From Paenibacillus periandrae (GTDB lineage: Bacteria; Bacillota; Bacilli; Paenibacillales; NBRC-103111), in the NCBI RefSeq assembly GCF_022458865.1, contig NZ_JAJNMU010000032.1, forward strand, positions 1-64,000: a stretch of DNA of 64,000 bases, in the 5' to 3' direction. Below the pieces are notes generated by a model, which was given only the letters and a program-made list of their open reading frames with translations, was not told the origin of the DNA and made no database searches. This document shows, one piece after another, positions 24,014 to 33,649 of this stretch. Position 1 is the first letter of the stretch; every line of letters starts with the position of its first letter. A program made the position numbers and the translations under genes.

Positions 24014-26617
24014 ATGAAAACCATGGATTCAATCCTGTTACAAAGTAAAATCACACTGCCTATTCCCAGAGAACGCCTGATTCCAAGAGAACGTTTAGTC
24101 GATTCTATAACCTACGGCCTGAAGGGCCGTCTTACCTTAGTCTGCGCCCCCGCCGGTTTCGGCAAAACCACCCTGCTGTCCCAATGGGCATACACCCGGC
24201 AGCTGCCCTGTGCCTGGTTATCTCTCGATGAACGGGATAATGATATTATTCGTTTTTGGCGGTATATGACCCATGCGCTAGCCAGGTCTGTACCACCAGA
24301 CAACGGTAAGCAAATGTTGCAGTTGGCTGATGCGCTGCCTACTTTATCGACGACTTCCTTTCTGGATGCTCTGCTTAACGAGCTGTTTGCTCTTACGCAG
24401 GATATTGCTGTCATTATGGATGACTATCACACCATTCAGGACCCGGATATCCATGACAGCCTATCTTATATGATCGATTATTTGCCCGAAACGACTCATT
24501 TGATCATCTCCAGCCGCTCCGAGCTGCCATTTTCGACGATAAAATGGATGGCCAAGGAGCAACGCAATGCGATTGATACGCTGCAGCTGCAATTCACAGC
24601 GATGGAAACCCAACAATTTTATCGGGAGTTATCGGGGGCAGAGCTAACGCATCGGCACATTGAGCAGTTGGTGCAGCAGACAGAGGGCTGGATTACGGCG
24701 CTGCAATTAGTAGCGCTTTCCCTGCGAGCTGAAGTCAATTACGACCGTTTTATAGAAGCCTTTCAAGGTAATAACCGGGATGTATCGGATTATTTGTTCC
24801 ACGAGGTCATGAACAAGCTTCCAATCGATATTTACCAATTTCTTGTTCAAACATCGGTTCTTGGCAAGCTGGAAGCTTCGATTTGTAATGCGGTCACCGG
24901 AATTACGAATAGTGCTCTCATGCTGGAGACTATCAAAAGCCTGAATCTGTTTCTGATCCCGCTCGATGATCATAATGACTGGTTCCGATATCACCATTTA
25001 TTTTCTCAATTTTTGCAAGGACTGCTGAAGAAAACCGATCCTGAACAATGGCTGAGATCCAACCGAATGGCAAGTGCTGCCTATTCGGAGCTTGGCTTGA
25101 TGGATGATGCAATCGATCATGCTATAGCAGCTGGGGACTATCCTTTGATGGAAACCTGTTTGGAGCAGCACATTCCAGCTATGCTGCAGCGTGGGGAAAT
25201 GACCACCTTATTGAACTGGTTTCACAGCGTCCCCCAGTCGTTTACGCTTTCTCCTGAGCTGTCGCTTTTATATGCCTTTATACTTGTCGTGACCGGCCAG
25301 CTCCCGCAAGCAGAGCTCCATTTGACCCGTATCGAACAATTATGCGAAAGTATGGAGCAAAAGGAGCGCCGTAAACAGCTGCAGAGTGGAATTTTGTTCG
25401 TAAGATCCAATCTTGTGTTTGCTAACGGGGATTTTGGCAAATGGTTTACCTATACGCAAAGAATTTTTGAACACAATTTACCCAAGGACCCGATCTATTA
25501 TAATTTTAATTACAATCCGAACGAACCATTGGTTAGAAGAACGGCCTTAGGGCTAAAAGGAATGCTTACTCCGGATACGGAAACGATTGGCACCTTGTTC
25601 ACGGGTGTGCTCGACGCACATGGCTGGCAGGATTCACTAATCAATTTATACGTAAAGCAATCTTTATGTGAGGGATATTACGAATGGAACCGATTGGACG
25701 ACTGCCATCGACTGCTTCCACCGCTCACAAGAGCTGCTTTGAGCAAGCAGATACCTGGACTGCATATCCCTGTCGTACTTACACAAGCGCGTATTCATCT
25801 TGCTGAGGGGCACTACCAATCGGCTCATGATCGAGTTGAGGAGGCGTTGGAACTGGCAACGAAGTTTTCCTATAAGGTTGTCTGGGTCGAAACTCTTCAA
25901 CTGTTCAGAATCCGAATATATCTGCAGGAGAACCGGATCTCAGAGGCCAAGAAACTCATCGCTCGGTTGGGAATGTCACATAAGGTCAGACCCACCTTCA
26001 ATCAAGAGTATGCCTACCTGACGTTAGCCAGAGTGCTCGGCCAACAACGAAAGGAACCTGAGGCTCTACGTCTGTTGGAGCAGTTGAAGCCCCAATCGGA
26101 AAGAGAGCAGCTGCTCTCCAGCCTCGTTGAAATTTCATGCTTGCAAGCTCTATTGGAGGCTCAGCGCGGACAGAGGAATACGGCCCTGATATACATTCAC
26201 GAAGCGCTTGCTATTGGAGAGAGGAATGGCTACATAAGGAGCTTTCTTGATGAGGGCACAGCGATGCGGAAACTACTGACAATGTACCGCAACCATCGAG
26301 AAGGACAAGCTTGCGAAGCGAAATGGACAGGTGTCTCAGAAGCTTATCCAGCGATGCTGCTACAGTTATTTCATGAGTCCAGCACACCATCAGCCGAGCG
26401 TACCTCCCTTCCTGCTGAACCGCTGAATCGGACGGAAGTCAATCTGTTGCGCTTGATCCGCCAAGGTCTCACAAATAAACAAATGGCAGCAGCGCTTACG
26501 CTTTCCGAAGGGACGGTTAAGGTATATCTCTCGCGTCTATATGAGAAGCTTCAAGTATCCTCACGTACCCAAGCTATGGCTGCTTCACGAGAGCTGGAGT
26601 TGGAGTTGGAAGAATAA
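24014..26617 (+). CDS. MalT-like LuxR-family ATP-dependent regulator (LAL)
   Basis: 867-residue STAND-type transcription activator. The N-terminal P-loop APAGFGKTTLLSQWA is at about residues 45-60. Walker-B-like IAVIMDDYH is near 135, followed by the winged-helix part and a long TPR-like helical sensor region (about 330-770). The C-terminal LuxR helix-turn-helix (about 800-860) has LNRTEVNLLRLIRQGLTNKQ and EGTVKVYLSRLYEKLQVSSR. The ATG at 24014 has ACGGAGG 8 nt upstream. It is monocistronic, with a promoter and terminator of its own. The inducer and regulon are not evident from neighbours. Confidence 0.92.
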   Translation: MKTMDSILLQSKITLPIPRERLIPRERLVDSITYGLKGRLTLVCAPAGFGKTTLLSQWAYTRQLPCAWLSLDERDNDIIRFWRYMTHALARSVPPDNGKQMLQLADALPTLSTTSFLDALLNELFALTQDIAVIMDDYHTIQDPDIHDSLSYMIDYLPETTHLIISSRSELPFSTIKWMAKEQRNAIDTLQLQFTAMETQQFYRELSGAELTHRHIEQLVQQTEGWITALQLVALSLRAEVNYDRFIEAFQGNNRDVSDYLFHEVMNKLPIDIYQFLVQTSVLGKLEASICNAVTGITNSALMLETIKSLNLFLIPLDDHNDWFRYHHLFSQFLQGLLKKTDPEQWLRSNRMASAAYSELGLMDDAIDHAIAAGDYPLMETCLEQHIPAMLQRGEMTTLLNWFHSVPQSFTLSPELSLLYAFILVVTGQLPQAELHLTRIEQLCESMEQKERRKQLQSGILFVRSNLVFANGDFGKWFTYTQRIFEHNLPKDPIYYNFNYNPNEPLVRRTALGLKGMLTPDTETIGTLFTGVLDAHGWQDSLINLYVKQSLCEGYYEWNRLDDCHRLLPPLTRAALSKQIPGLHIPVVLTQARIHLAEGHYQSAHDRVEEALELATKFSYKVVWVETLQLFRIRIYLQENRISEAKKLIARLGMSHKVRPTFNQEYAYLTLARVLGQQRKEPEALRLLEQLKPQSEREQLLSSLVEISCLQALLEAQRGQRNTALIYIHEALAIGERNGYIRSFLDEGTAMRKLLTMYRNHREGQACEAKWTGVSEAYPAMLLQLFHESSTPSAERTSLPAEPLNRTEVNLLRLIRQGLTNKQMAAALTLSEGTVKVYLSRLYEKLQVSSRTQAMAASRELELELEE

Positions 26618-26638
26618 TCGATACAGTCTGCTGATGCA

Positions 26639-26680
26639 CAACAAGGAGCACCCCTGTGGAGTGCTCCTTGTTGCAATTTA
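26639..26680. terminator. Bidirectional terminator between convergent genes
   Basis: Perfect 13-bp stem CAACAAGGAGCAC / GTGCTCCTTGTTG (26639-26651 and 26661-26673) with a 9-nt loop, between the convergent LuxR-type and cadherin-like genes. Confidence 0.85.
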
Positions 26681-26704
26681 ACTTCTTTTTCATGGGGGTC
26701 GATA

Positions 26705-28822
26705 CTACGGTATAACCTTGGTTCCAATCTGGCTCATAATAATAACGACGTCTTCACGGTTGAATTGTCCATCTCCGTTCAAATCATTGTGCCCAAAAGC
26801 TGCCGTCATATAAGCAATAATCTCATTAATATGAATCCCATCATGTTCGACATCCAAATCAGTCAGCCTTTGCTTCAACTGCTGAAGGGGGCTGCCATAG
26901 ACAAACGTTCGGCCGGCAGCGTCGTTCCCTTCTCCGATCAAGCTGACCACAGCTCCAGCTTTAATATCAAATTTCACTTCATCTCCGGGCAGCAGTTGGC
27001 CGCTTACAATCAATTTCACCACCGACGTCCCTGGTGTATAGACGACTTGTGTTACCGACAAATCCGAGTTACGAGTTACATTTTTGATCGTATAGTACGT
27101 GTGATCGATACTCGCCCGCAGCAAAGGTTCGGAAAAGGTCAGCTTCGCCTGCATGTCTTCAAGCAGGAGATCATTAAGAGCTGGCCTTCCCGATAGAATC
27201 ACTTTAATCGTATATTGCCGGCTTGTCCCATCCTGCGCGGTTACATATATATCTATCACATTTGGCAAGCCTGATGCCAAGGGTAGAATAGGGCTATCCA
27301 TACCGCTTTGAACAGTTACATAACCGCCTCCGTTGATTCGCACCTGGATCGTTGCAGCACTATTACCTGCCGACAAGACTGGCTTTACGGTGAGTTCATA
27401 GATAGATTGACTTACCGTTAATGAATAGTCTGTAACCTGGGGTGAAAAAGCAAGATTTCCTGTGGAAACCGATAAGCTGGATAAGCCTGCGTCGCTATTC
27501 TTCAGTCTCTCTACGGATAGCGTGTAAATTTTTGCAACTGCCGTATCTTGGGCTAACACTTTGACTTCCACTGTATTGCTGCCTACTATCAGAGGAACAG
27601 ATACAGGATTCCCACTCGAAACTTGTGTATCGTTGCCTCCATTTATACGGACATATACAGCTGCACCAGTTGGGTCCGATAATGTCGGCGTTATAGCCAA
27701 GCTGGACGTGGAATAGGGTACATTCGCCATTGTGTAGTCCAACGTGCTGCTCGCAAAGGGTTCGTTCAGATTTCCTGGCGTCACAGTTAAACCGCTTAAA
27801 GTCGCATCATTATTTTTTCGAATCACTTCGATCGTATACTGCTTTGAGATGCTCGTATCCTGGGCTAACACTTCCAGTGTGATCGTATTACTTCCTACTG
27901 CCAGCGGCATACTCAATCCGTAGCCACTCGTTACCGGCGTGTAGCTGCCGCCATTCACTTTCATATGAACAAAAGCACCCGTTGGGTCCGACAATGTGGG
28001 TGTCACCATCAATGTATCCGTTGCATTACTCACGTCAGGCAACGTATAAGCCGTCTGATTTGACTGAAAAACCGGGCTTAACGTGCTCCCTGAGACGGTT
28101 AAAGCACTTAAATCTGCATTGGTGTTGGCGGCCCGCGTGACCGTAACGGTATACGTCTTATTCACGTTTGTATTATAAGATTTTGTCTGAACAGTAATGA
28201 TATTGCTTCCTACATTTAAAGGTATGGAACTCGACGTAGCTCCATTAGCTGCATTCGATTCGTTGATTTTGACGGAGGCTGCAGCGTCATTCAACACCCC
28301 GGTAATCGATATGCTGCTCGTCGCATAAGACACGTCAGCCGTATAATTCGTTATATTGGATTGAAAATTCGGATTTAACGTTGTTTCACTTGAGCGCAAA
28401 TCTGTCAGGTCGGCATCATTTGTGTCTGGAAAATATACGTGAATCGTGTACGTCTTGGTCGTCGTAGTATTTGTTGCCGTGACTCTTAATTGAAATGTGT
28501 TATCTCCCCGATTCGTACCGAGGTATCCGGTTGACGCATAATACGCTACCCCAACCCAACTGCCCCCGTTCATCGAATACTCCATGGTTGCATCGGAGTT
28601 CGCAGTTGTTGCTGCTGTGTAGAAGCCTGTTTCAGAGCTGCGCATTTTCACCCAATATTCCGTTATCGATGGAGAAAAAGCAGGTGACAATAAACCCGCA
28701 CCTTCATGAATGCTCGATAAATCGGCATTCGCATCACTAACCACGGCTTGTGCATTCCATGGGGATGCAATCATAAATATGAATGCCGCAAAACTAATGA
28801 TTAAAAATTTAGCTAATCTCAC
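26705..28822 (-). CDS. Secreted protein with five cadherin-like beta-sandwich domains and a dockerin-like end
   Basis: 705 residues from GTG 28822 (GGGGAGG 7 nt upstream). The signal peptide FLIISFAAFIFMIASPWNAQA ends near residue 26. Five repeats of about 100 residues follow (about 31-130, 133-235, 236-335, 338-440, 442-545). They open with NADLSSI, DADLTDL, NADLSAL, NDATLSGL and SDAGLSSL, contain SP.F.S..T.YT, and end in K.YT..V. This is the cadherin-like beta-sandwich (PF12733) pattern. A further beta module is at about 550-640. The last 50 residues are dockerin-like, with one clear calcium loop (DLNGDGQFNRED) and one degenerate copy. No sortase or SLH anchor is visible. Probably a cell-surface or secreted carbohydrate- or protein-binding scaffold. 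Confidence 0.85.
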   Translation of the reverse strand: MRLAKFLIISFAAFIFMIASPWNAQAVVSDANADLSSIHEGAGLLSPAFSPSITEYWVKMRSSETGFYTAATTANSDATMEYSMNGGSWVGVAYYASTGYLGTNRGDNTFQLRVTATNTTTTKTYTIHVYFPDTNDADLTDLRSSETTLNPNFQSNITNYTADVSYATSSISITGVLNDAAASVKINESNAANGATSSSIPLNVGSNIITVQTKSYNTNVNKTYTVTVTRAANTNADLSALTVSGSTLSPVFQSNQTAYTLPDVSNATDTLMVTPTLSDPTGAFVHMKVNGGSYTPVTSGYGLSMPLAVGSNTITLEVLAQDTSISKQYTIEVIRKNNDATLSGLTVTPGNLNEPFASSTLDYTMANVPYSTSSLAITPTLSDPTGAAVYVRINGGNDTQVSSGNPVSVPLIVGSNTVEVKVLAQDTAVAKIYTLSVERLKNSDAGLSSLSVSTGNLAFSPQVTDYSLTVSQSIYELTVKPVLSAGNSAATIQVRINGGGYVTVQSGMDSPILPLASGLPNVIDIYVTAQDGTSRQYTIKVILSGRPALNDLLLEDMQAKLTFSEPLLRASIDHTYYTIKNVTRNSDLSVTQVVYTPGTSVVKLIVSGQLLPGDEVKFDIKAGAVVSLIGEGNDAAGRTFVYGSPLQQLKQRLTDLDVEHDGIHINEIIAYMTAAFGHNDLNGDGQFNREDVVIIMSQIGTKVIP

Positions 28823-28941
28823 AAATTTCCTCCCCTAAAAAAGTCAAAATATGACTTTACGATTTAATAATCCCCTACCATTATATCATAGCTATTATCC
28901 ATTTTAATGCATATTTATAAAGTTCATAGAGTCAAAATTAC

Positions 28942-28977
28942 AAAAAATAACACTCTATCGCAAAGGACAAAGTGTTA
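28942..28977 (-). terminator. Terminator of the ADP-ribosylglycohydrolase gene
   Basis: AACACT / AGTGTT-type stem (28948-28954 and 28971-28977) with a 16-nt loop and a minus-strand U6 tract, 14 nt after the gene stop. Confidence 0.65.
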
Positions 28978-28990
28978 TCATAACCCTTAT

Positions 28991-30862
28991 TTATTTGACA
29001 AACATCATATCCGTGTAATAGTAATACTTGCCTGGCGACGTGTTATCCAGCGTAGCTACCGGGAGGACATACACTTCAAGATCTTCCCCCTGTCCTGTCA
29101 CTTCCACCTCAACCACATGTGTTCCTGCTGCAAGCGTAACTTCATACAGCTGTTCTGTCGCGGGACGGTGGTAGGCCGGGATGAATTCGACGATTTTCTG
29201 ACAATCGATCACGGTTTCACCATTCAGCTTAACAGAAATTGGAGCGTTAGCGGCTGCGATCAGACGCAGCTTGCGAGTAGAAGGATTATACAGATTTGTT
29301 CTCGCATGGTACGTGCCCATGGTATTGCCTTCAGAGACCGCTTGCCAATTGATTTTATTTCCCGCACACACGACTTCGATACCATTCTCCGCCTTAGCAG
29401 GTCCCCATATCGTCCAATGTGCAGCACCTACCAGTGCAAAGGAAATACGTTCCTCAGACCAAACGTGTCCATCATGATAACGCGTCCAATTCAATGCCAA
29501 GCGATAGGATGATTCAGGCTGTGAAGAAGATTTGACAATTACCTTCCAGCTCGTTGATTCACCAGGATTTAAACGAGTCTCCTGTGCAGCAGGTCCACTC
29601 CAGCCCGCTGGTACTTCCAGTGACAAGCTGCCTTCCAACAAAACCAGTGAGCGATTCGTCATGGTGATAGTCAGGGTCTTGGACTGATCAATTCCAATCG
29701 CCGGGCCTTCGTCTCCATAATTCAGAACAAGCTCCAGATGCGGCTGGCTGGACGTACCTTGCGGCAGCAGATAACGGTTTTCCGTTACAGGTCGATTCCA
29801 CATGGCCTCTATACGGTCACGTTCCTCCACTCTATCCTGCAAGGTAGTGGGAAGCTCTGGATGAACGATAATTCCTGTATGCCATGCAGTCAGAACCTGT
29901 TTCCCTACAGCTATCGTGCGCCGTGTAAGCTGATCCAGATTTTGCGGAGCCGGAAAGCCTTTGATCGGGGGACTGATCACGACACGATCACCGACGGGCT
30001 GCACCCATTTTGCAGGCAGGCCCTCTGGACCGAGGATCATCCCCAATATGGCACCCAAGGTAGCCGCCGTACAATCCGTGTCGTAGCCACAGTTTGTCGC
30101 TTTCAGAATCGCATCCTCGAAGTCTTTTCCATAAAGCCAGCCGAGAATCGTAAAGGCGATATTTTGTGGAGCGTCCGTAAAGTTCTCCCGTCCGTGATGG
30201 TCCAGAATCAGAGCTCTTGCCTCGATCCAGTCTTTGCCTTCCTGATGCCACCGCAGCAAATCCCTGACAGCAAGCGCGGTGCGGCAATCAGCCGGTATGT
30301 AACGAAGCCCGATTTCTATCAAACGATCACGGTCCTTCTCGAAGAAGATAGCGCTCTCAATCGCAGCAAACAGCATTTCGCCATATACGCCTTCTCCCCC
30401 TGCATGGTCAACCGTTGCATCCTCATAGGCATAGCGGGCTGCCGTTTCCGGTGCACCCGGTGCTACCATCGCCCAAATTTCCGAGCGGATTGGGGAGCCC
30501 ATGCAGTTGTTAAACGGATTGTTGAACCATCCAGCAACCGGAGCTGTCAGACCTCGTCTCAGATTCGTCAGCGCATAGCCATATTCATCGAAGGGGAAAA
30601 AGATATGATCGACCCATTCCTGCCCCAGTTCCTTGTTAGTCAAGAATGGCCCATACTGCTCCAGCGCATGCAGCCATACGAGCTGCAGATCCAGATCGTC
30701 ATTCTCCAAGGGACCATCCGGAAGCTCAGGATAAAAGTCCAGATTCAGCAGCTCCTTCACACCCTCTACCGGTGCACCCAGCGTGCCCCCGATATTTTTA
30801 CCCAGCCAGCCTCCATAAACGATTCGATAGTAATCCTGTTCATTCAAAATGCTTATAGTCAT
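28991..30862 (-). CDS. ADP-ribosylglycohydrolase-family protein with C-terminal beta domains
   Basis: 623 residues from ATG 30862, chosen for AAGGAG 8 nt upstream. The first 350 residues are an ADP-ribosyl-glycohydrolase fold with GGWLGKNIGGTLGAPVEG, the acidic metal segment ENDDLDLQLVWLHALE and the C-terminal metal site NCGYDTDCTAATLGAILG. The rest (about 380-620) is beta-rich and looks like one or two carbohydrate-binding-type sandwiches. No signal peptide is seen. Long members of this family in Paenibacillus occur in sugar-utilisation loci, so the substrate may be a nucleoside- or sugar-linked glycan rather than ADP-ribosyl protein. It is divergent from an AraC regulator that probably controls it. 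Confidence 0.82.
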   Translation of the reverse strand: MTISILNEQDYYRIVYGGWLGKNIGGTLGAPVEGVKELLNLDFYPELPDGPLENDDLDLQLVWLHALEQYGPFLTNKELGQEWVDHIFFPFDEYGYALTNLRRGLTAPVAGWFNNPFNNCMGSPIRSEIWAMVAPGAPETAARYAYEDATVDHAGGEGVYGEMLFAAIESAIFFEKDRDRLIEIGLRYIPADCRTALAVRDLLRWHQEGKDWIEARALILDHHGRENFTDAPQNIAFTILGWLYGKDFEDAILKATNCGYDTDCTAATLGAILGMILGPEGLPAKWVQPVGDRVVISPPIKGFPAPQNLDQLTRRTIAVGKQVLTAWHTGIIVHPELPTTLQDRVEERDRIEAMWNRPVTENRYLLPQGTSSQPHLELVLNYGDEGPAIGIDQSKTLTITMTNRSLVLLEGSLSLEVPAGWSGPAAQETRLNPGESTSWKVIVKSSSQPESSYRLALNWTRYHDGHVWSEERISFALVGAAHWTIWGPAKAENGIEVVCAGNKINWQAVSEGNTMGTYHARTNLYNPSTRKLRLIAAANAPISVKLNGETVIDCQKIVEFIPAYHRPATEQLYEVTLAAGTHVVEVEVTGQGEDLEVYVLPVATLDNTSPGKYYYYTDMMFVK

Positions 30863-30972
30863 CACAGCAGCTCCTTCTGATCTTTGGTATACTGTTGAGT
30901 ATAAGGTCAGACCCCGGAAGATAGCCATGCAGGTAATTACGATTTACAAGCAGTAAAACCTTGGAGGAAGCC

Positions 30973-31851
30973 ATGTATTATTCACTTTCCAGACTGTCGG
31001 CACTTGATGTGAAGTGGGCCGATTTGTTTGATGCCAATCAGGAATCCTTTCAGGAATTCCATCACAATCCCTATTACGAATTGATTCTGGTTGCCGATGG
31101 AACGGTTTATTTGCAGGCAGGTGAAGAGAAGCTAACGCTTCATGCCGGTGATTCCCTGCTGCTAATGCCATGGGAGCAGCATCGCGGCTGGCAATCAAAT
31201 GAAAGGCAGGGGCAGTTTTTTTGGGTTCAGTTTGCCTCCACTCCCGATATTACCGAGCTGGACTATAACCGAGCACCCCAGCTTAAAATCGTCCATGCGC
31301 CTCCAGGCCAGGCATCAACCTCTCAGCAGCATTTTGAAGAAGCATTGGTCCTGCCAAGACGGTTTCAAACCCGCAACAGGTACAAGCTGCTCAGCTGCTT
31401 CGAAGAGCTTGTCCAGCTGCTAATAAAGCCCAAAGGCTATTTCCGCTTCCAGGCAACGCTGCTGCTAGGAGAAATCTTATTCATATTAACAAGCGAATTT
31501 CTCGAGCAAAGCCATACCGACAGTGCGTTCCCATCTTCCTATACGACCTTCCGAAAGCTGTTAAGTCATATCAATAACAACTACGAAACCGATATTACCA
31601 AAGAGGCTCTCGAGCAGATGACCGACAGGAAGTATGAATATTTATGCCAGATTTTCAAGCGATATACAGGCACCACAATGGTCCATTACATGCATCAATT
31701 AAAAATCCAGCAAGCGAAACATCTGCTCCTTCATACGGCTCAAAGCGTTCAGGAAATCGGACAATCGGTAGGTTATGCCGACCCGTTTTATTTCAGTCGA
31801 ATATTCAAGCGAGTCGAAGGTATTTCCCCGCAGCATTTCCGACAAAAATGA
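30973..31851 (+). CDS. AraC-family regulator with cupin sensor domain
   Basis: 292 residues from ATG 30973, with GGAGG 5 nt upstream. The N-terminal cupin half includes YELILVADGTVYLQAGEEK and HAGDSLLLMPWEQHRGW. The C-terminal AraC double helix-turn-helix has YEYLCQIFKRYTGTTMVHYM and VGYADPFYFSRIFKRVEGIS. It is transcribed away from the ADP-ribosylglycohydrolase gene across a 110-bp gap, the usual arrangement for a local sugar-responsive activator. It is convergent with the SDR gene that begins 24 bp downstream. Confidence 0.9.
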   Translation: MYYSLSRLSALDVKWADLFDANQESFQEFHHNPYYELILVADGTVYLQAGEEKLTLHAGDSLLLMPWEQHRGWQSNERQGQFFWVQFASTPDITELDYNRAPQLKIVHAPPGQASTSQQHFEEALVLPRRFQTRNRYKLLSCFEELVQLLIKPKGYFRFQATLLLGEILFILTSEFLEQSHTDSAFPSSYTTFRKLLSHINNNYETDITKEALEQMTDRKYEYLCQIFKRYTGTTMVHYMHQLKIQQAKHLLLHTAQSVQEIGQSVGYADPFYFSRIFKRVEGISPQHFRQK

Positions 31852-31875
31852 CGGGTGCTGAGCGAAAATCAGCGG

Positions 31876-32625
31876 TTAATGAACGTAAATCATCTTTTTG
31901 GTCATACCACCGTCTACCGTCAGGTTCGTGCCTGTGACAAAGTCATTCTCAGGGTCAGTCAAGTACAGGCAGGCACGTGCAATATCCTGCGGTTTTCCAA
32001 CACGCTGCGCTGGATGCTGTTCATGATCCTCCGTGCGAAGACTGCTGTAGTCACCCGTTTCGATCCATCCGGGATTAATCGCATTCACCTGAATCCCGTC
32101 AGGGCCCAACGAAACCGCAAGCGCATGCGTTAATGCATCAATCCCACCTTTGGATGCGGCATAAGCCTCAGTATTCGCTTCCGACATCGTCGACCTTGTT
32201 GAGGAAATATGAACGATCGAACCTCTCCCCTGCTTCTTCATTACCTTGGCCGCTTCTCTCGAACACAAAAAGCATCCTCTTAAATTCGTATTCATCACAT
32301 AATCCCATTCATCCATGTCCAGCTCATAGGGTGATTTGGTTATGCCAAGACCTGCATTATTAATCAAAATATCAATGCGTTCAAACCTGGCTTCAATTTG
32401 CTGAAAAGCAGGTGCAATCGCCTTACCGTCACTAAGCTCCAGTTGTATCACAAAAGGCTCGAACCCCGATTGCCGCAACAGTTCACTGGTTTCCGCCAGC
32501 TTATGCTCATCCTTATCTATAAGTACAACCTGGGCGTTCTCAGCTGCGTAGCTCACAGCAAGCACCCTTCCGATACCGCCTCCCGCTCCCGTAATCACAA
32601 CCACTTGATTCTCGAATTTGCTCAA
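31876..32625 (-). CDS. SDR-family oxidoreductase
   Basis: Classical SDR, 249 residues. The nucleotide-binding motif GAGGGIG is at about 13-19 with Asp after the second strand (VLIDKDE), which favours NAD. NNAG is present, the catalytic Ser is in ISSTRS, and YAASK supplies Tyr and Lys. INPGWIETG and a C-terminal NLTVDGGMTKK follow. The start is TTG 32625 with GGAG 8 nt upstream. It resembles glucose-1-dehydrogenase or 3-oxoacyl reductase relatives; the substrate is not determinable. Confidence 0.88.
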   Translation of the reverse strand: MSKFENQVVVITGAGGGIGRVLAVSYAAENAQVVLIDKDEHKLAETSELLRQSGFEPFVIQLELSDGKAIAPAFQQIEARFERIDILINNAGLGITKSPYELDMDEWDYVMNTNLRGCFLCSREAAKVMKKQGRGSIVHISSTRSTMSEANTEAYAASKGGIDALTHALAVSLGPDGIQVNAINPGWIETGDYSSLRTEDHEQHPAQRVGKPQDIARACLYLTDPENDFVTGTNLTVDGGMTKKMIYVH

Positions 32626-32792
32626 CGTAAATGCTCCTTTCAGGAATAGGTTACTTCACTATTATAACCGATCCGGACACCAGTCGCCGATTCCGACACT
32701 CCACGAATGGCAGAAGGTTGACCTTGTTTTGGCCTTGGTATACCATGTTAATGTCGGCAATATGATGACTAATTAAATAAGGAGCGATCCAT

Positions 32793-33512
32793 ATGGAATT
32801 GCGCAATAAAAAAGCACTGATTACCGGGGCGGGAAAAGGTATCGGAAAAGCGATAGCGATCGCATTAGCCAAAGAAGGCGTTCATCTGGGGATTATCGCC
32901 AGAAGCAGTGCCGATCTAGAAACCCTTCAGGAAGAATTGACCACAACCTATGGAGTGGATGTGTTCATTGCAGCCGCCGATATTGCAATTCAGACAGAGG
33001 TCGATGAAGCGGTTGCCGCCTTGAGCTCAAGGCTTGGTTCCATAGATATCCTCATCAATAATGCGGGAACCGCACAATTCGGTACCCTGGTTGATATGGA
33101 GCCTGCACACTGGGAGCGCATTATACAAACGAATCTGATGGGCACCTATTACATGACCCGTGCCGTACTGCCGGCACTACTCAGCCAAAGCAGCGGCAGC
33201 ATTATCAATATCGCCTCAACTGCAGGAGAAAGAGGCTTTGCTACGGGCTCCGCTTACTGTGCTTCCAAATTCGCCGTTCTCGGAATGACTGAAGCCTTGA
33301 TGCAGGAGGTTCGCAAATCCAATATTCGTGTAACTGCTCTCACTCCAAGCACTGTAAATACAGAATTGGCTGTCAATACAGGATTGAAAATAGGTGATGA
33401 GGACCGCATGATGCAGCCGGAGGATGTCGCCGAGCTGGTATTGGTTACGTTAAAATTGCCAGATCGCGTCTTCATTAAGACCGCTGGAATCTGGACAACG
33501 AACCCGCAATAG
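32793..33512 (+). CDS. SDR-family oxidoreductase (FabG-like)
   Basis: 239 residues. GAGKGIGKAIAIALAKEG at about 12-29, NNAGTAQFG, catalytic Ser in NIASTAGE, and YCASKFAVLGMTEAL carrying Tyr and Lys. ARSS after the second strand suggests NADP. The C-terminus is short and lacks the usual DGG end. The ATG has AAGGAG 8 nt upstream and a terminator follows the gene. It is divergent from the neighbouring SDR and shares its fold but not close sequence. The physiological substrate is unknown. Confidence 0.88.
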   Translation: MELRNKKALITGAGKGIGKAIAIALAKEGVHLGIIARSSADLETLQEELTTTYGVDVFIAAADIAIQTEVDEAVAALSSRLGSIDILINNAGTAQFGTLVDMEPAHWERIIQTNLMGTYYMTRAVLPALLSQSSGSIINIASTAGERGFATGSAYCASKFAVLGMTEALMQEVRKSNIRVTALTPSTVNTELAVNTGLKIGDEDRMMQPEDVAELVLVTLKLPDRVFIKTAGIWTTNPQ

Positions 33513-33553
33513 CTTACAACTGGATGTACTGTGTGTGGCCACACTGCATTGGC

Positions 33554-33593
33554 AGAACCCTTCTCCTTCACATAAGGAGTCGGGTTCTTTTTT
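33554..33593 (+). terminator. Terminator of the FabG-like SDR gene
   Basis: AGAACCC..CTCCTT / AAGGAG..GGGTTCT stem (33554-33588) followed by TTTTT, 40 nt after the stop codon. Confidence 0.85.
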
Positions 33594-33649
33594 CACGTAT
33601 TAAAGTAGCCCCACGGCTAACCGGAGGCGGCTTCTTTAATTATATGAGA

